Source of the DNA: Paenibacillus chondroitinus NBRC 15376
Lineage (GTDB): Bacteria > Bacillota > Bacilli > Paenibacillales > NBRC-103111
Length of the DNA stretch: 64,000 nucleotides
Direction: 5' to 3'
Assembly (NCBI RefSeq): GCF_004000765.1
Contig: NZ_BILW01000006.1
Span: 206,154-270,153, forward strand
This document shows, one piece after another, positions 54,617-62,794 of the stretch (position 1 is the stretch's first letter; each line of letters starts with the position of its first letter). A program made the position numbers and the translations under genes. The notes below the pieces were generated by a model that saw only the letters and a list, made by a program, of their open reading frames with translations, was not told the DNA's origin and searched no databases.

Positions 54617-56293
54617 ATGAAGGGTAAACTTGGCATGGTTTCAGCTTTATCTCTTTCTGTTGTATTATTCGCAAGTGTATTAACGGGGTGCACCTCTAAT
54701 GCTACGAAGCAATCAAGTACGTCAGAAAAAAATGAAGCAAGTTTATCTTCAATCCCGCTGCCTATCGTTAATAAGCCTATCACTTTAAAAATGTTTGTGC
54801 CCATGGATGCCAAAGTAGCGGCAACGATGAAAAACTATAATGAAATCGCTGTGTTTAAAGAATTGGAAAAAAGGACAGGGATTCATATCGAGTTCATTCA
54901 TCCTGCATCTATGGATGGGGCAGCGATCAAAGAACAGTTTAACCTTATGGTCGCGTCGGGCGATTTACCTGATCTGATTTATTATAACTGGATAGGCGAT
55001 TATAACGGCGGTCCCAATAAAGCGATCAAGGATGGCGTCATTTTACCGCTGAATGATTTGGTAGATAAGTACTCACCCAATCTTAAAGCGTTTATGAATT
55101 CCGACCCTAAAGCGAATAAACAGCTGCGTACAGACGATGGTACGATCTATGTTTATCCCGAGGCCCAATCGCCGAATCAATATGCAAAAGTAAACCCGAA
55201 TCCGAATCCTGCTTTCCAGACTTTTGGATGGCAAATCCGCCAGGACTGGTTGGAAAAACTGAATTTAAAGTCACCTGAAACAATTGATGATTGGTATGAA
55301 GTGCTAAAAGCTTTCAAAACGAAAAATCCTAGCGGCAGCGGTAAAAATGACGAAATTCCTTTGGCGCCTAAAGGAGCGGGGGACCTGCAGAACTGGGTTA
55401 GAGCATGGGGGATTAACTACGGGTTTTATCATGACGGCGATAAAGTCAAATATGGACCTTACACACCGGAGTATAAGGAAGCGCTAACAACCTTGGCAAA
55501 GTGGTATAAAGAAGGCTTGATCGACCCTGATTTTGGAATTACGGATGCCAAACAATTTGATACCAAAGTTATGGGCAACCGTGCAGGCTCATGGACGGGG
55601 TCGACATCAGGAACATTCGGCAGATTCGTTCAATTGATGAAAGCGAAAGATCCGTCGGTAAAATTATCAGGAACGGTTCCGCCTTATGTGACAGGCACGA
55701 AGTCCTACAACTTCAATGTTGATGAAATCAAGGTTGCCAGTGGCGGCGGTGTCGCGATATCCGCCAAAAGTAAATATGCGAAGGAAGCTGCAATGTGGTT
55801 GGACTATGGCTACAGCCCGGAAGGATCGCTGCTTAATACCTTCGGTATTGAAGGCGAGAGCTACAAGATGGTGAACGGTTCGCCTCAATTGCTTCCAGAG
55901 ATTACGAATAATCCACAGGGCTTGTCGATTGATGAGGCGTTATCTAAATATTCCCGAGGTTCCGGCGGACTGGCCTTTGTCATGACACCTGAGATTTGGC
56001 AGCAGCGCATGGCTTTACCTGAACAACAGCAAATTATTGGCTTATGGAAAGCAGGCTCCTACGACAGAACCATGCCGCCGGGCGTAACGCCAACCATTGA
56101 GGAATCAACCAAGATGGCATCCATTACTTCTGCGGTTAATACGTACAGGGATGAGATATTCTCTAAAATGATCATGGGACAAGTCCCTCTTAGTGAGTTT
56201 GATAATTATATGAGCAAATTAAAAGCTATGGGAATCGAGGATGCGATCAAAATTCAGCAAGCCGCATACGACAGATACATGGCAAGGCAATAA
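54617..56293 (+). CDS. Extracellular sugar-binding lipoprotein (LplA-like)
   Basis: A 558-residue surface lipoprotein: signal peptide, lipobox LTGC (Cys near residue 25), Ser/Lys-rich linker. ATG 54617 follows AGGGGGA by about 6 bases. Fifth large or medium binding protein of the window and part of the oxidoreductase operon. It should bind the compound the pathway degrades. Confidence 0.93.
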   Translation: MKGKLGMVSALSLSVVLFASVLTGCTSNATKQSSTSEKNEASLSSIPLPIVNKPITLKMFVPMDAKVAATMKNYNEIAVFKELEKRTGIHIEFIHPASMDGAAIKEQFNLMVASGDLPDLIYYNWIGDYNGGPNKAIKDGVILPLNDLVDKYSPNLKAFMNSDPKANKQLRTDDGTIYVYPEAQSPNQYAKVNPNPNPAFQTFGWQIRQDWLEKLNLKSPETIDDWYEVLKAFKTKNPSGSGKNDEIPLAPKGAGDLQNWVRAWGINYGFYHDGDKVKYGPYTPEYKEALTTLAKWYKEGLIDPDFGITDAKQFDTKVMGNRAGSWTGSTSGTFGRFVQLMKAKDPSVKLSGTVPPYVTGTKSYNFNVDEIKVASGGGVAISAKSKYAKEAAMWLDYGYSPEGSLLNTFGIEGESYKMVNGSPQLLPEITNNPQGLSIDEALSKYSRGSGGLAFVMTPEIWQQRMALPEQQQIIGLWKAGSYDRTMPPGVTPTIEESTKMASITSAVNTYRDEIFSKMIMGQVPLSEFDNYMSKLKAMGIEDAIKIQQAAYDRYMARQ

Positions 56294-56417
56294 GCCTTAA
56301 CGTTGACCAGATTTGGATTGGCTAGCAGCTAGAGCGCCAGCACTTGATCGCCTCCCAAAGGTCAGATCAATGCTGGATGCCTGCTGCGCGAATTTCTTCA
56401 CTCAAAGGGGACGAACG

Positions 56418-57395
56418 ATGGAGAATATGACGGTTGGTGAGGCGGCGCGTGCCAGAAGTGTCTATCAGACGACGAAGCAAAGCAGCTTTGTCCATAGACT
56501 TCGAAGAGACTTGTATAAAAACAGAATCATTTATTTCATGGCCTTACCCGTGGTCGCTTACTATATTATTTTTCAATACATTCCTATGTATGGAGCCTCG
56601 ATTGCTTTTAAAGATTTCTCTCCAATGAAGGGAATTTGGGGCAGCACCTGGGTGGGAATGCAGCATTTCACCGATTTTTTTAACGATGTTTATTTCGGAA
56701 GAATTCTTACGAATACCCTTTTAATTAGTGTATATAACATTATTTTCGGTTTTCCGGCACCCATCATTTTGGCACTGCTATTAAACGAAGTACGTAGAAA
56801 TGATGTTTTTAAAAGGTTTGTGCAATCGGTGACGTATTTACCGCATTTTATCTCGGTTCTGGTTTTATGCGGTTTGATTGTAGATTTTACGGCAAGAAAC
56901 GGGATTATTAATGATTTACTCGCCTTCATGGGAATGGAAAGAATAACGATGCTGCTTGAACCCGGATTATTCCGCACCATCTATGTGAGCTCTAATATTT
57001 GGCAGGAAGTGGGTTGGGGCTCGATTATCTATTTGGCAGCTTTAGCCGGCATCGATCAGGACTTGTATGAAGCTGCGACGATTGACGGGGCGGGACGTTT
57101 TAAGCAAATGCTGCATGTTACACTGCCGGGGATTATGCCCACCATTATCATTTTGTTTATTTTAAGAATGGGAAGCATGATGAACGTCGGATTCGATAAA
57201 ATTTTCCTGTTATACAATCCCGTTACTTACGAAACGTCAGATGTGATTTCAACCTATGTATACCGTAAGGGGATTCTGGAGGCAAACTACAGCTTCAGCG
57301 CAGCCGTTGGACTATTTAACTCGGTGATTAATTTTGCACTCTTGGTAGCTACCAACAAAATTAGTAAAAAAGTCAATGAAACCAGTCTTTGGTAG
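56418..57395 (+). CDS. Sugar ABC permease, LplB-like
   Basis: A 325-residue permease. About 40 cytoplasmic residues precede six membrane helices; the EAA loop is EAATIDGAGRFKQMLHVTLP. ATG 56418 follows AAAGGGG by about 7 bases; the long in-frame reading back to 56313 is rejected for lack of a site. Partner of the next gene product. Confidence 0.92.
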   Translation: MENMTVGEAARARSVYQTTKQSSFVHRLRRDLYKNRIIYFMALPVVAYYIIFQYIPMYGASIAFKDFSPMKGIWGSTWVGMQHFTDFFNDVYFGRILTNTLLISVYNIIFGFPAPIILALLLNEVRRNDVFKRFVQSVTYLPHFISVLVLCGLIVDFTARNGIINDLLAFMGMERITMLLEPGLFRTIYVSSNIWQEVGWGSIIYLAALAGIDQDLYEAATIDGAGRFKQMLHVTLPGIMPTIIILFILRMGSMMNVGFDKIFLLYNPVTYETSDVISTYVYRKGILEANYSFSAAVGLFNSVINFALLVATNKISKKVNETSLW

Positions 57396-57407
57396 GGAGG
57401 GATGACG

Positions 57408-58289
57408 ATGAATCTAAAGCGAAGCAAGGCCGAAGCAATTTTCGGTTTTTTTAATATATGCTTCTTGCTGTTTCTAGCTTTAATTACACTTTATCCATTT
57501 CTATATGTTACTATGGCGTCCTTAAGCAATCCCTCAAGTCTAGCGAGTCATTCCGGTTTGTTGCTCTGGCCATTGGGTTTTAATGTAGACGGTTACATCA
57601 GTGTTTTTAAAAATCCCAATATCATCACGGGTTACACCAATACGTTAATTTATGTTGTAGTAGGAACAAGCATCAACGTAATTATTACCTCAATCGGTGC
57701 CTATGTATTATCGAGAAAAGGTGTCATGCTGCGGGATTCCATTATGATGATGATTGTGTTTACGATGTTTTTTAGCGGAGGCTTGATTCCAAACTATTTG
57801 CTTGTGAAAAGTCTCGGCATGTTTGACACGATGTGGGCACTCATTCTACCGGGGGCGATCAGCACCTATAATTTGATTATCATGAGAACCTCGTTTGCGG
57901 CGATCCCGGATAGTTTGGAAGAATCCGCTCGTATTGACGGAGCCAATGATCTAACGATCTTGTTTCGAATCGTGATGCCTTTATCGCAAGCCGTGATCGC
58001 CGTTATGATTTTGTTTTACGCTGTGGCTCATTGGAATTCGTGGTTCAGCGCCATGATTTATTTGCGAGATCGAGATGCTTATCCTTTACAGCTCTTCTTG
58101 CGTGAGATTTTGATAAACAGCAGTACCGACAGTATGATTACCGGATCCGGCGGGAGCGATAAAGAAGCGGTTAGCGAAATTATTAAATATTGTACGATCA
58201 TTATCGCCACATTACCTATCATTGCCGTGTATCCTTTCTTGCAAAAATACTTTACCAAAGGGGTTTTGGTAGGTGCTGTGAAGGGTTGA
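57408..58289 (+). CDS. Sugar ABC permease, LplC-like
   Basis: A 293-residue permease with six membrane helices and EAA loop ESARIDGANDLTILFRIVMP; it ends VGAVKG. ATG 57408 lies 6 bases after GGGAGGG; ATG 57402 would be on top of the site. Second permease of the operon. Confidence 0.93.
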   Translation: MNLKRSKAEAIFGFFNICFLLFLALITLYPFLYVTMASLSNPSSLASHSGLLLWPLGFNVDGYISVFKNPNIITGYTNTLIYVVVGTSINVIITSIGAYVLSRKGVMLRDSIMMMIVFTMFFSGGLIPNYLLVKSLGMFDTMWALILPGAISTYNLIIMRTSFAAIPDSLEESARIDGANDLTILFRIVMPLSQAVIAVMILFYAVAHWNSWFSAMIYLRDRDAYPLQLFLREILINSSTDSMITGSGGSDKEAVSEIIKYCTIIIATLPIIAVYPFLQKYFTKGVLVGAVKG

Positions 58290-58328
58290 GCACATAGGCC
58301 CTTATTAAAGTTGAAACGAGGGATTGGC

Positions 58329-59108
58329 ATGATCTCTGAGGATCAAGTGAAGTTTTATCATGAGAATGGTTACTTACTTGTAAAAGGTGTATATGACGCA
58401 GAGGAAGTTGAAACGTTCCGTGAATCGGTAGAAACATTTCTGAAGAGGGCGGCTGCATCAAAATTTGACCGGAGCCATGCTTGGGCTGGAGACTATCTGC
58501 CGCCGGAAGAATTAAAGAAGCTGGTGCTTAAAGGCTTCCATGATGTTCAATATCATGACGCCCAGTTTATGCGCATGATCACGCAAAGGAATTTGATCAA
58601 GATTTTCACCCAATTGATTGGCGATAATGTTCAACTGCATCATACCAAGATGATGGTCAAACCTCCGGAGAAGGGGGCCGCCTTCCCCATGCATCAGGAT
58701 TATCCGTATTTCCCGCACAGCAAACACAGTATGATGCTCGCCAGCATCCATTTGGATCATACGAATGAGGAAAACGGCTGTTTGCATGTTATTCCGGGAT
58801 CGCACAAACAGGGGCCATTACCTCATGTAGGAAGCTATTATTTGAATCATAGAGAATATCCTATAGAGAGCGGAATTCCTTGTGTCGCTGAATCCGGGGA
58901 CGTCTTATTTTTTAACTATTTAACGATTCATGGCTCACCGATAAACCGCAGCGACCGGACGCGCAGAAATATACTTGTCCAGGTTCGTGATCCCGAGGAT
59001 CAGCCGACGAATGATAAACATGTAAGTTGGGGACAGGGGTTAATGCTTCACGGCATAAATCCGAGATTTAGAAACTATAAATATGAAGGAACATTATTGG
59101 AAGTTTGA
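58329..59108 (+). CDS. Phytanoyl-CoA dioxygenase (PhyH)-family Fe(II)/2-oxoglutarate oxygenase
   Basis: A 259-residue oxygenase. The iron-binding facial triad is visible: H122 and D124 in PMHQDYPYFP and H201 in LTIHGSP, with R210/R212/R213 close behind as 2-oxoglutarate anchor candidates. Bacterial relatives hydroxylate or oxidise small molecules, including quaternary amines and sugar-like compounds. ATG 58329 follows GAGGG by about 7 bases; an in-frame TTG at 58311 is less likely. In an operon with sugar dehydrogenases it probably oxidises the imported substrate, for example to remove an O-methyl or other group. Confidence 0.88.
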   Translation: MISEDQVKFYHENGYLLVKGVYDAEEVETFRESVETFLKRAAASKFDRSHAWAGDYLPPEELKKLVLKGFHDVQYHDAQFMRMITQRNLIKIFTQLIGDNVQLHHTKMMVKPPEKGAAFPMHQDYPYFPHSKHSMMLASIHLDHTNEENGCLHVIPGSHKQGPLPHVGSYYLNHREYPIESGIPCVAESGDVLFFNYLTIHGSPINRSDRTRRNILVQVRDPEDQPTNDKHVSWGQGLMLHGINPRFRNYKYEGTLLEV

Positions 59109-59169
59109 TAGCTGACAATAGGATGGGCAAAGAAGCCTAAAATATGTGAACAAATTGGAGTGAACCTAT

Positions 59170-59997
59170 ATGAAATTATCTTTTACCACGTTAGGGTGTC
59201 CCGAGTGGCCTTTAGACAAAATTATTTCCAACGCATCCGAATATGGATTTGACGCCATTGATTTTAGAGGCTTGACCGGTGAAATGAATATTTACAAGCT
59301 TCCGGAGTTTTCCGAGCAGGTTGAACAAACACTTCGTAAAATCACGGATGCCGGTCTGCATGTATCTTGCTTTTCCAGCTCCGTCCATTTATTCTCAGCT
59401 GATAACTTCGAGAAGAATATGCAGGAGGTTAAGGAATTCTCGAAGCTTTGCCGTATTTTCGGGACACGCTACATTCGTGTGTTTGGCGGTAAAATTAGCG
59501 ATAACGTTAGCCGGGAAATGGCTGTTGAGCAGGTCGCTCAGCATGTAAGCGAAATGGCAAAAATCGCAAAGGCACACGATGTTAAGCTTTTAATTGAAAC
59601 ACATGATGACTGGATTTCATGCATAAATATGAAAAAGGTGTTGGAGCAGGTGGATACGGAAGCCGTCGGGGTACTGTGGGATGTGCACCATCCTTACCGC
59701 ATGGTGGGAGAACAACCTGAAGAAACTTGGAAGACACTGGGGCAGTGGATCGAGTACACACATGTGAAGGATTCACGTGCCGGAGAAGGCGGGGGAGAAA
59801 ACTTCCAATACTGTTTAACCGGAGCAGGAGATATACCGCTGAAAGACATCTACAAGTTATTAGTTCGTGAAGGTTATCAAGGTTATTTCACCTTAGAATG
59901 GGAGAAAAAATGGCACCCTGAATTGGAAAACCCGGAAATTGCCTTTCCCCAATATGTACAATACATGCGCAAGTTAATATCGGAGGTAACGATATGA
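59170..59997 (+). CDS. Sugar phosphate isomerase/epimerase-like TIM barrel (AP endonuclease family 2)
   Basis: A 275-residue xylose-isomerase-like barrel. The metal ligands are where the family has them: E143 in LLIETHDDW, D171 in LWDVHHP, H198 in YTHVKDS and E243 in TLEWEKKW. Relatives include inosose isomerase/dehydratase, ketose epimerases and the lyases that split 3-keto-C-glycosides. ATG 59170 has GGAGTG upstream. It overlaps the next oxidoreductase gene by 4 bases, so the two activities are coupled. Confidence 0.9.
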   Translation: MKLSFTTLGCPEWPLDKIISNASEYGFDAIDFRGLTGEMNIYKLPEFSEQVEQTLRKITDAGLHVSCFSSSVHLFSADNFEKNMQEVKEFSKLCRIFGTRYIRVFGGKISDNVSREMAVEQVAQHVSEMAKIAKAHDVKLLIETHDDWISCINMKKVLEQVDTEAVGVLWDVHHPYRMVGEQPEETWKTLGQWIEYTHVKDSRAGEGGGENFQYCLTGAGDIPLKDIYKLLVREGYQGYFTLEWEKKWHPELENPEIAFPQYVQYMRKLISEVTI

Positions 59998-61055
59998 AAA
60001 AGATTAGAGTTGCCATCATAGGACAAGGACGCAGCGGTCGTGATATACATGCCAATTCCTTAAGTCAGATGAAGGAGCAATATGAAATTGTTGCAGTAGC
60101 TGACATGTTGGAGGAGCGGTTGGAGCGAGCCAAAAAAGAGTTGAATTGTGAGGTTTACCGTGATTACCGTGATTTGTTCAAGAGAAACGATATTGATCTA
60201 ATTGTAAATGCTTCGCCCAGCCATTTTCATTTCACGATATCTAAAGAAATTATGGAAAGCGGATTTCATGTCCTGTCTGAGAAACCGCTTGCCCGAACGG
60301 TACATGAGGTTGATATTTTGATGGATACGGCGAAGAAAACAGGGAAATTGCTTGCTATTTTTCAACAGTCCAGGTACGCACCCGCTTATCGCCAAGTGCA
60401 GGAAATTATCAAATCCGGCGTGATTGGACGTGTGGTTCAGGTCAGTATTGCCTACAACAATTTTGCAAGAAGATGGGATTGGCAGACTCTAAAAGCGAAT
60501 GATGGAGGCAATCTCTTAAATACGGGTCCACATCCGGTAGATCAAGCCCTCCAATTTTTCGGAAGCGAGGAAATGCCGCATATCACTTCCATGATGGATC
60601 GCGCGAATACGGCTGGAGACGCCGAGGACTATGTGAAAATCATCCTGCATGGTCACGGGCGTCCTGTCATTGATATAGAAATTTCCTCCTGCTGCGCATA
60701 TCCGAGTTTCACCTATAATGTCCAAGGGACTAGAGGCGGGATTAAAGGGAGCACAACCCATCTGGACTGGAAATATTTCAAACAAGAGGAAGCGGGAGAG
60801 CTGAAATTAGTGACAACGCCTATGGTCAACGAAAAAAATGAACCGGCTTATTGCCGTGAACAACTAAAGTGGTACGAAGAGAGCTGGGACATCCCTGCCG
60901 AACAGGGGAAAGATGTATTCCCTTCGATGGCCCAAAACTTCTATAACATGATTTATAATACGATCGTACATGGAAAAGAACTTGAAATTACACCGTCACA
61001 AGTGCGCCAGCAAATTGCCGTAATGGAAGAATGTCATAGGCAAAATTCTCTATAA
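59994..61055 (+). CDS. Gfo/Idh/MocA-family oxidoreductase (second)
   Basis: A 353-residue dehydrogenase. Rossmann motif AIIGQGRSG at residues 8-16, EKPLA near 98 with the catalytic Lys, and LNTGPHPVDQALQFFG near 177-192 with the catalytic His. It differs strongly from the first oxidoreductase of the operon, so the two should act on different substrates or steps. Start ATG 59994 overlaps the epimerase-like gene. Last gene before a terminator. Confidence 0.9.
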   Translation: MKKIRVAIIGQGRSGRDIHANSLSQMKEQYEIVAVADMLEERLERAKKELNCEVYRDYRDLFKRNDIDLIVNASPSHFHFTISKEIMESGFHVLSEKPLARTVHEVDILMDTAKKTGKLLAIFQQSRYAPAYRQVQEIIKSGVIGRVVQVSIAYNNFARRWDWQTLKANDGGNLLNTGPHPVDQALQFFGSEEMPHITSMMDRANTAGDAEDYVKIILHGHGRPVIDIEISSCCAYPSFTYNVQGTRGGIKGSTTHLDWKYFKQEEAGELKLVTTPMVNEKNEPAYCREQLKWYEESWDIPAEQGKDVFPSMAQNFYNMIYNTIVHGKELEITPSQVRQQIAVMEECHRQNSL

Positions 61056-61084
61056 TTGTAAAATGAAAGAATAAAAAAACGACA

Positions 61085-61118
61085 ACAGGCTGCCGGCAAA
61101 TTGGCAGCCTGTTTAACA
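61085..61118. terminator. Terminator between facing genes
   Basis: ACAGGCTGCC and GGCAGCCTGT form a perfect stem (about 61086-61095 and 61103-61112) with an 8-base loop, followed by TTTAA. It can stop both the oxidoreductase operon and the minus-strand esterase remnant. Confidence 0.75.
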
Positions 61119-61125
61119 ATTTGGA

Positions 61126-61400
61126 TTAACTTAAGCACCGATTCATGTAGTACAGGATTTGCTTCTTCCACCAGTACCAATCATGATTGACATCGTGCCC
61201 CCAAAATTCCACGCTTGCTGGGACGTGTTTCTCCTGCAGCACCTCCAAGAGCTTCTGCGTCTCCGATCGCATTCATATTGATAAAACCGCCTGCAGGAGG
61301 TGGGAAAAACAAGAACGGGCTTCCCTTGATGTCCGTAAGTTTTGTACTCCATGTCCTTATGCAAGTTGTCACTATATACCTTGTGATAGGTTACTTTCAT
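61126..61400 (-). pseudogene. Remnant of an alpha/beta-hydrolase esterase gene (COG4947-like)
   Basis: The first ~35 codons (from ATG 61400: YHKVYSDNLHKDMEYKTYG, then KPVLVFPTS) match the N-terminus of a family of ~245-residue esterases. After a short scrambled stretch another frame resumes with LLEVLQEKHVPASVEFWG and HDVNHDWYWWKKQILYYMNR, the family C-terminus with its active-site His (GHDVNHDW). About 150 central residues, including the nucleophile Ser, are missing. The ATG overlaps the stop of the ATP-grasp gene, showing the two were once an operon. Confidence 0.7.
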
Positions 61401-62587
61401 GCATACACCTCGACTTTGTTTTCTACGGCATGAATAAAAGCTTCAATTCGTTTCACTTCATCAAAGTCCTTTGAGCGAAATTGATACGCATAATTTCCCC
61501 TTGACTGGCTTTGTACATCCTCAATGCTGAAGTGATGGACTATCTCATGGTGATATCGCTGCATGATCTCTTCGTGTCCATGGGCGTAGGGGAGATGGTT
61601 TTTGTGGCTGGCAAACCCGGTATAATACTTCCCGACAAAAGGTCCTTCCACTTGATTATTAACAACCATATTCGCCCATAGTTCGTAGATATCGATATCG
61701 TAAGTGTAATTGATCGCATCCGTCATCCACGAACCGGGCGGCCTCATATTAACTTCAAGCGCAATAATATTTCCGTCTCTATTAGATTTGAAAAACTCGA
61801 GATGAAAAAAGCGTTCTCTGATCCCATAGGTGTGGATGATTTTTCTCCCGGCCTCCTCGATTTCCCCGCTTACTTCCTTTAAACAATAATAGCTAAAATG
61901 ATTTCCAGCATTTACGGATTCCATGATGCTATGCGGAAATTCGTGGCTTGCAGCAAAAAGGATTTCTCCATCCTTGTTGACGAGACCATCGTAGGTTTGT
62001 AGTACACCGTCTATATGCTCTTGCATGATAAATTCGACTTCTGGCGGCTTGGTATGCAAGAAATGCTCAAGCTCCGACTCGTTCGCGATTTTGTAAGTCA
62101 TGTTCGCTCCAACGCCTATATTCGGTTTTACAACCACGGGATAGCCGCCGATTTTCGCAATGAATTTCTTTGCTTTCGCACGGTCGAATTTCGTTATGGA
62201 ACGTATGGACTCGACACCGCTTTTTTTGAAAAACTTTTCCATCTTCGATTTTTGCTTCAAATTAGAAATGAAATCGAGCTTTGTCCCGAAAATGTTGAAA
62301 TCCGTTCGAATGTGCGCATCAAGCTCTAGCCAATGCTCGTTAAGGGATTCAAAACGATCAATTTTTCCATATTTATGGGTATAGTAACCGACCGCGCGCA
62401 GAACCTCATCATAATCTTCCAGACGATCTACTTTGATATACTCAGTCAGCGAATACTGGAGCTTTTCGTTAAGCAGGTAATAGTCCACATCGCTAATGCC
62501 AAGTACATTCACTCCGGAGTTTTTCAAGTGAAAGCAAAATTCCGTGCAGTAATTTGGATAATTCGGCGAAAAGAAAATAAAGTTCAT
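61397..62587 (-). CDS. ATP-grasp ligase-like protein
   Basis: A 396-residue protein. The N-terminal Rossmann-like part (~1-110) is followed by an ATP-grasp fold (~115-330): GGYPVVVKPNIGVGAN is the ATP-binding strand-loop with the Lys, EFIMQEHIDG the adenine-contact strand, and ALEVNMRPPGSWMTD the metal-binding E-x-N pair. Such enzymes join a carboxylate to an amine or thiol. The product is not known. It was co-transcribed with the esterase gene now decayed behind it. Confidence 0.85.
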   Translation of the reverse strand: MNFIFFSPNYPNYCTEFCFHLKNSGVNVLGISDVDYYLLNEKLQYSLTEYIKVDRLEDYDEVLRAVGYYTHKYGKIDRFESLNEHWLELDAHIRTDFNIFGTKLDFISNLKQKSKMEKFFKKSGVESIRSITKFDRAKAKKFIAKIGGYPVVVKPNIGVGANMTYKIANESELEHFLHTKPPEVEFIMQEHIDGVLQTYDGLVNKDGEILFAASHEFPHSIMESVNAGNHFSYYCLKEVSGEIEEAGRKIIHTYGIRERFFHLEFFKSNRDGNIIALEVNMRPPGSWMTDAINYTYDIDIYELWANMVVNNQVEGPFVGKYYTGFASHKNHLPYAHGHEEIMQRYHHEIVHHFSIEDVQSQSRGNYAYQFRSKDFDEVKRIEAFIHAVENKVEVYA

Positions 62588-62619
62588 TTATTTGCCCTCC
62601 CTGACTCCTATTATCTAAA

Positions 62620-62648
62620 ATCTTATCCTGACATTTCCATGTTTTCAA
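62620..62648 (-). promoter_or_regulatory. Promoter of the ATP-grasp gene
   Basis: On the minus strand TTGAAA (62648-62643), 17 bases, TAAGAT (62625-62620), about 33 bases before the start codon. Confidence 0.65.
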
Positions 62649-62794
62649 GAAAATCAATTGTAAAGATTAGTGCTTTATGGAAGTAATGACAGCGAAATCG
62701 TAATGATTCTTTCATTATTCTTTCATTAGCCTTCTTTACAATGAATGATAGCGAACGTCTAGTTGCAGAAACCGTTATATTAAAGGAGCAAACC

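Noticed and set aside
62702..62726. Overlapping ATTCTTTCATTA repeats upstream of the LRR gene
   Set aside because: Short and AT-rich; not convincing as an operator without conservation data.
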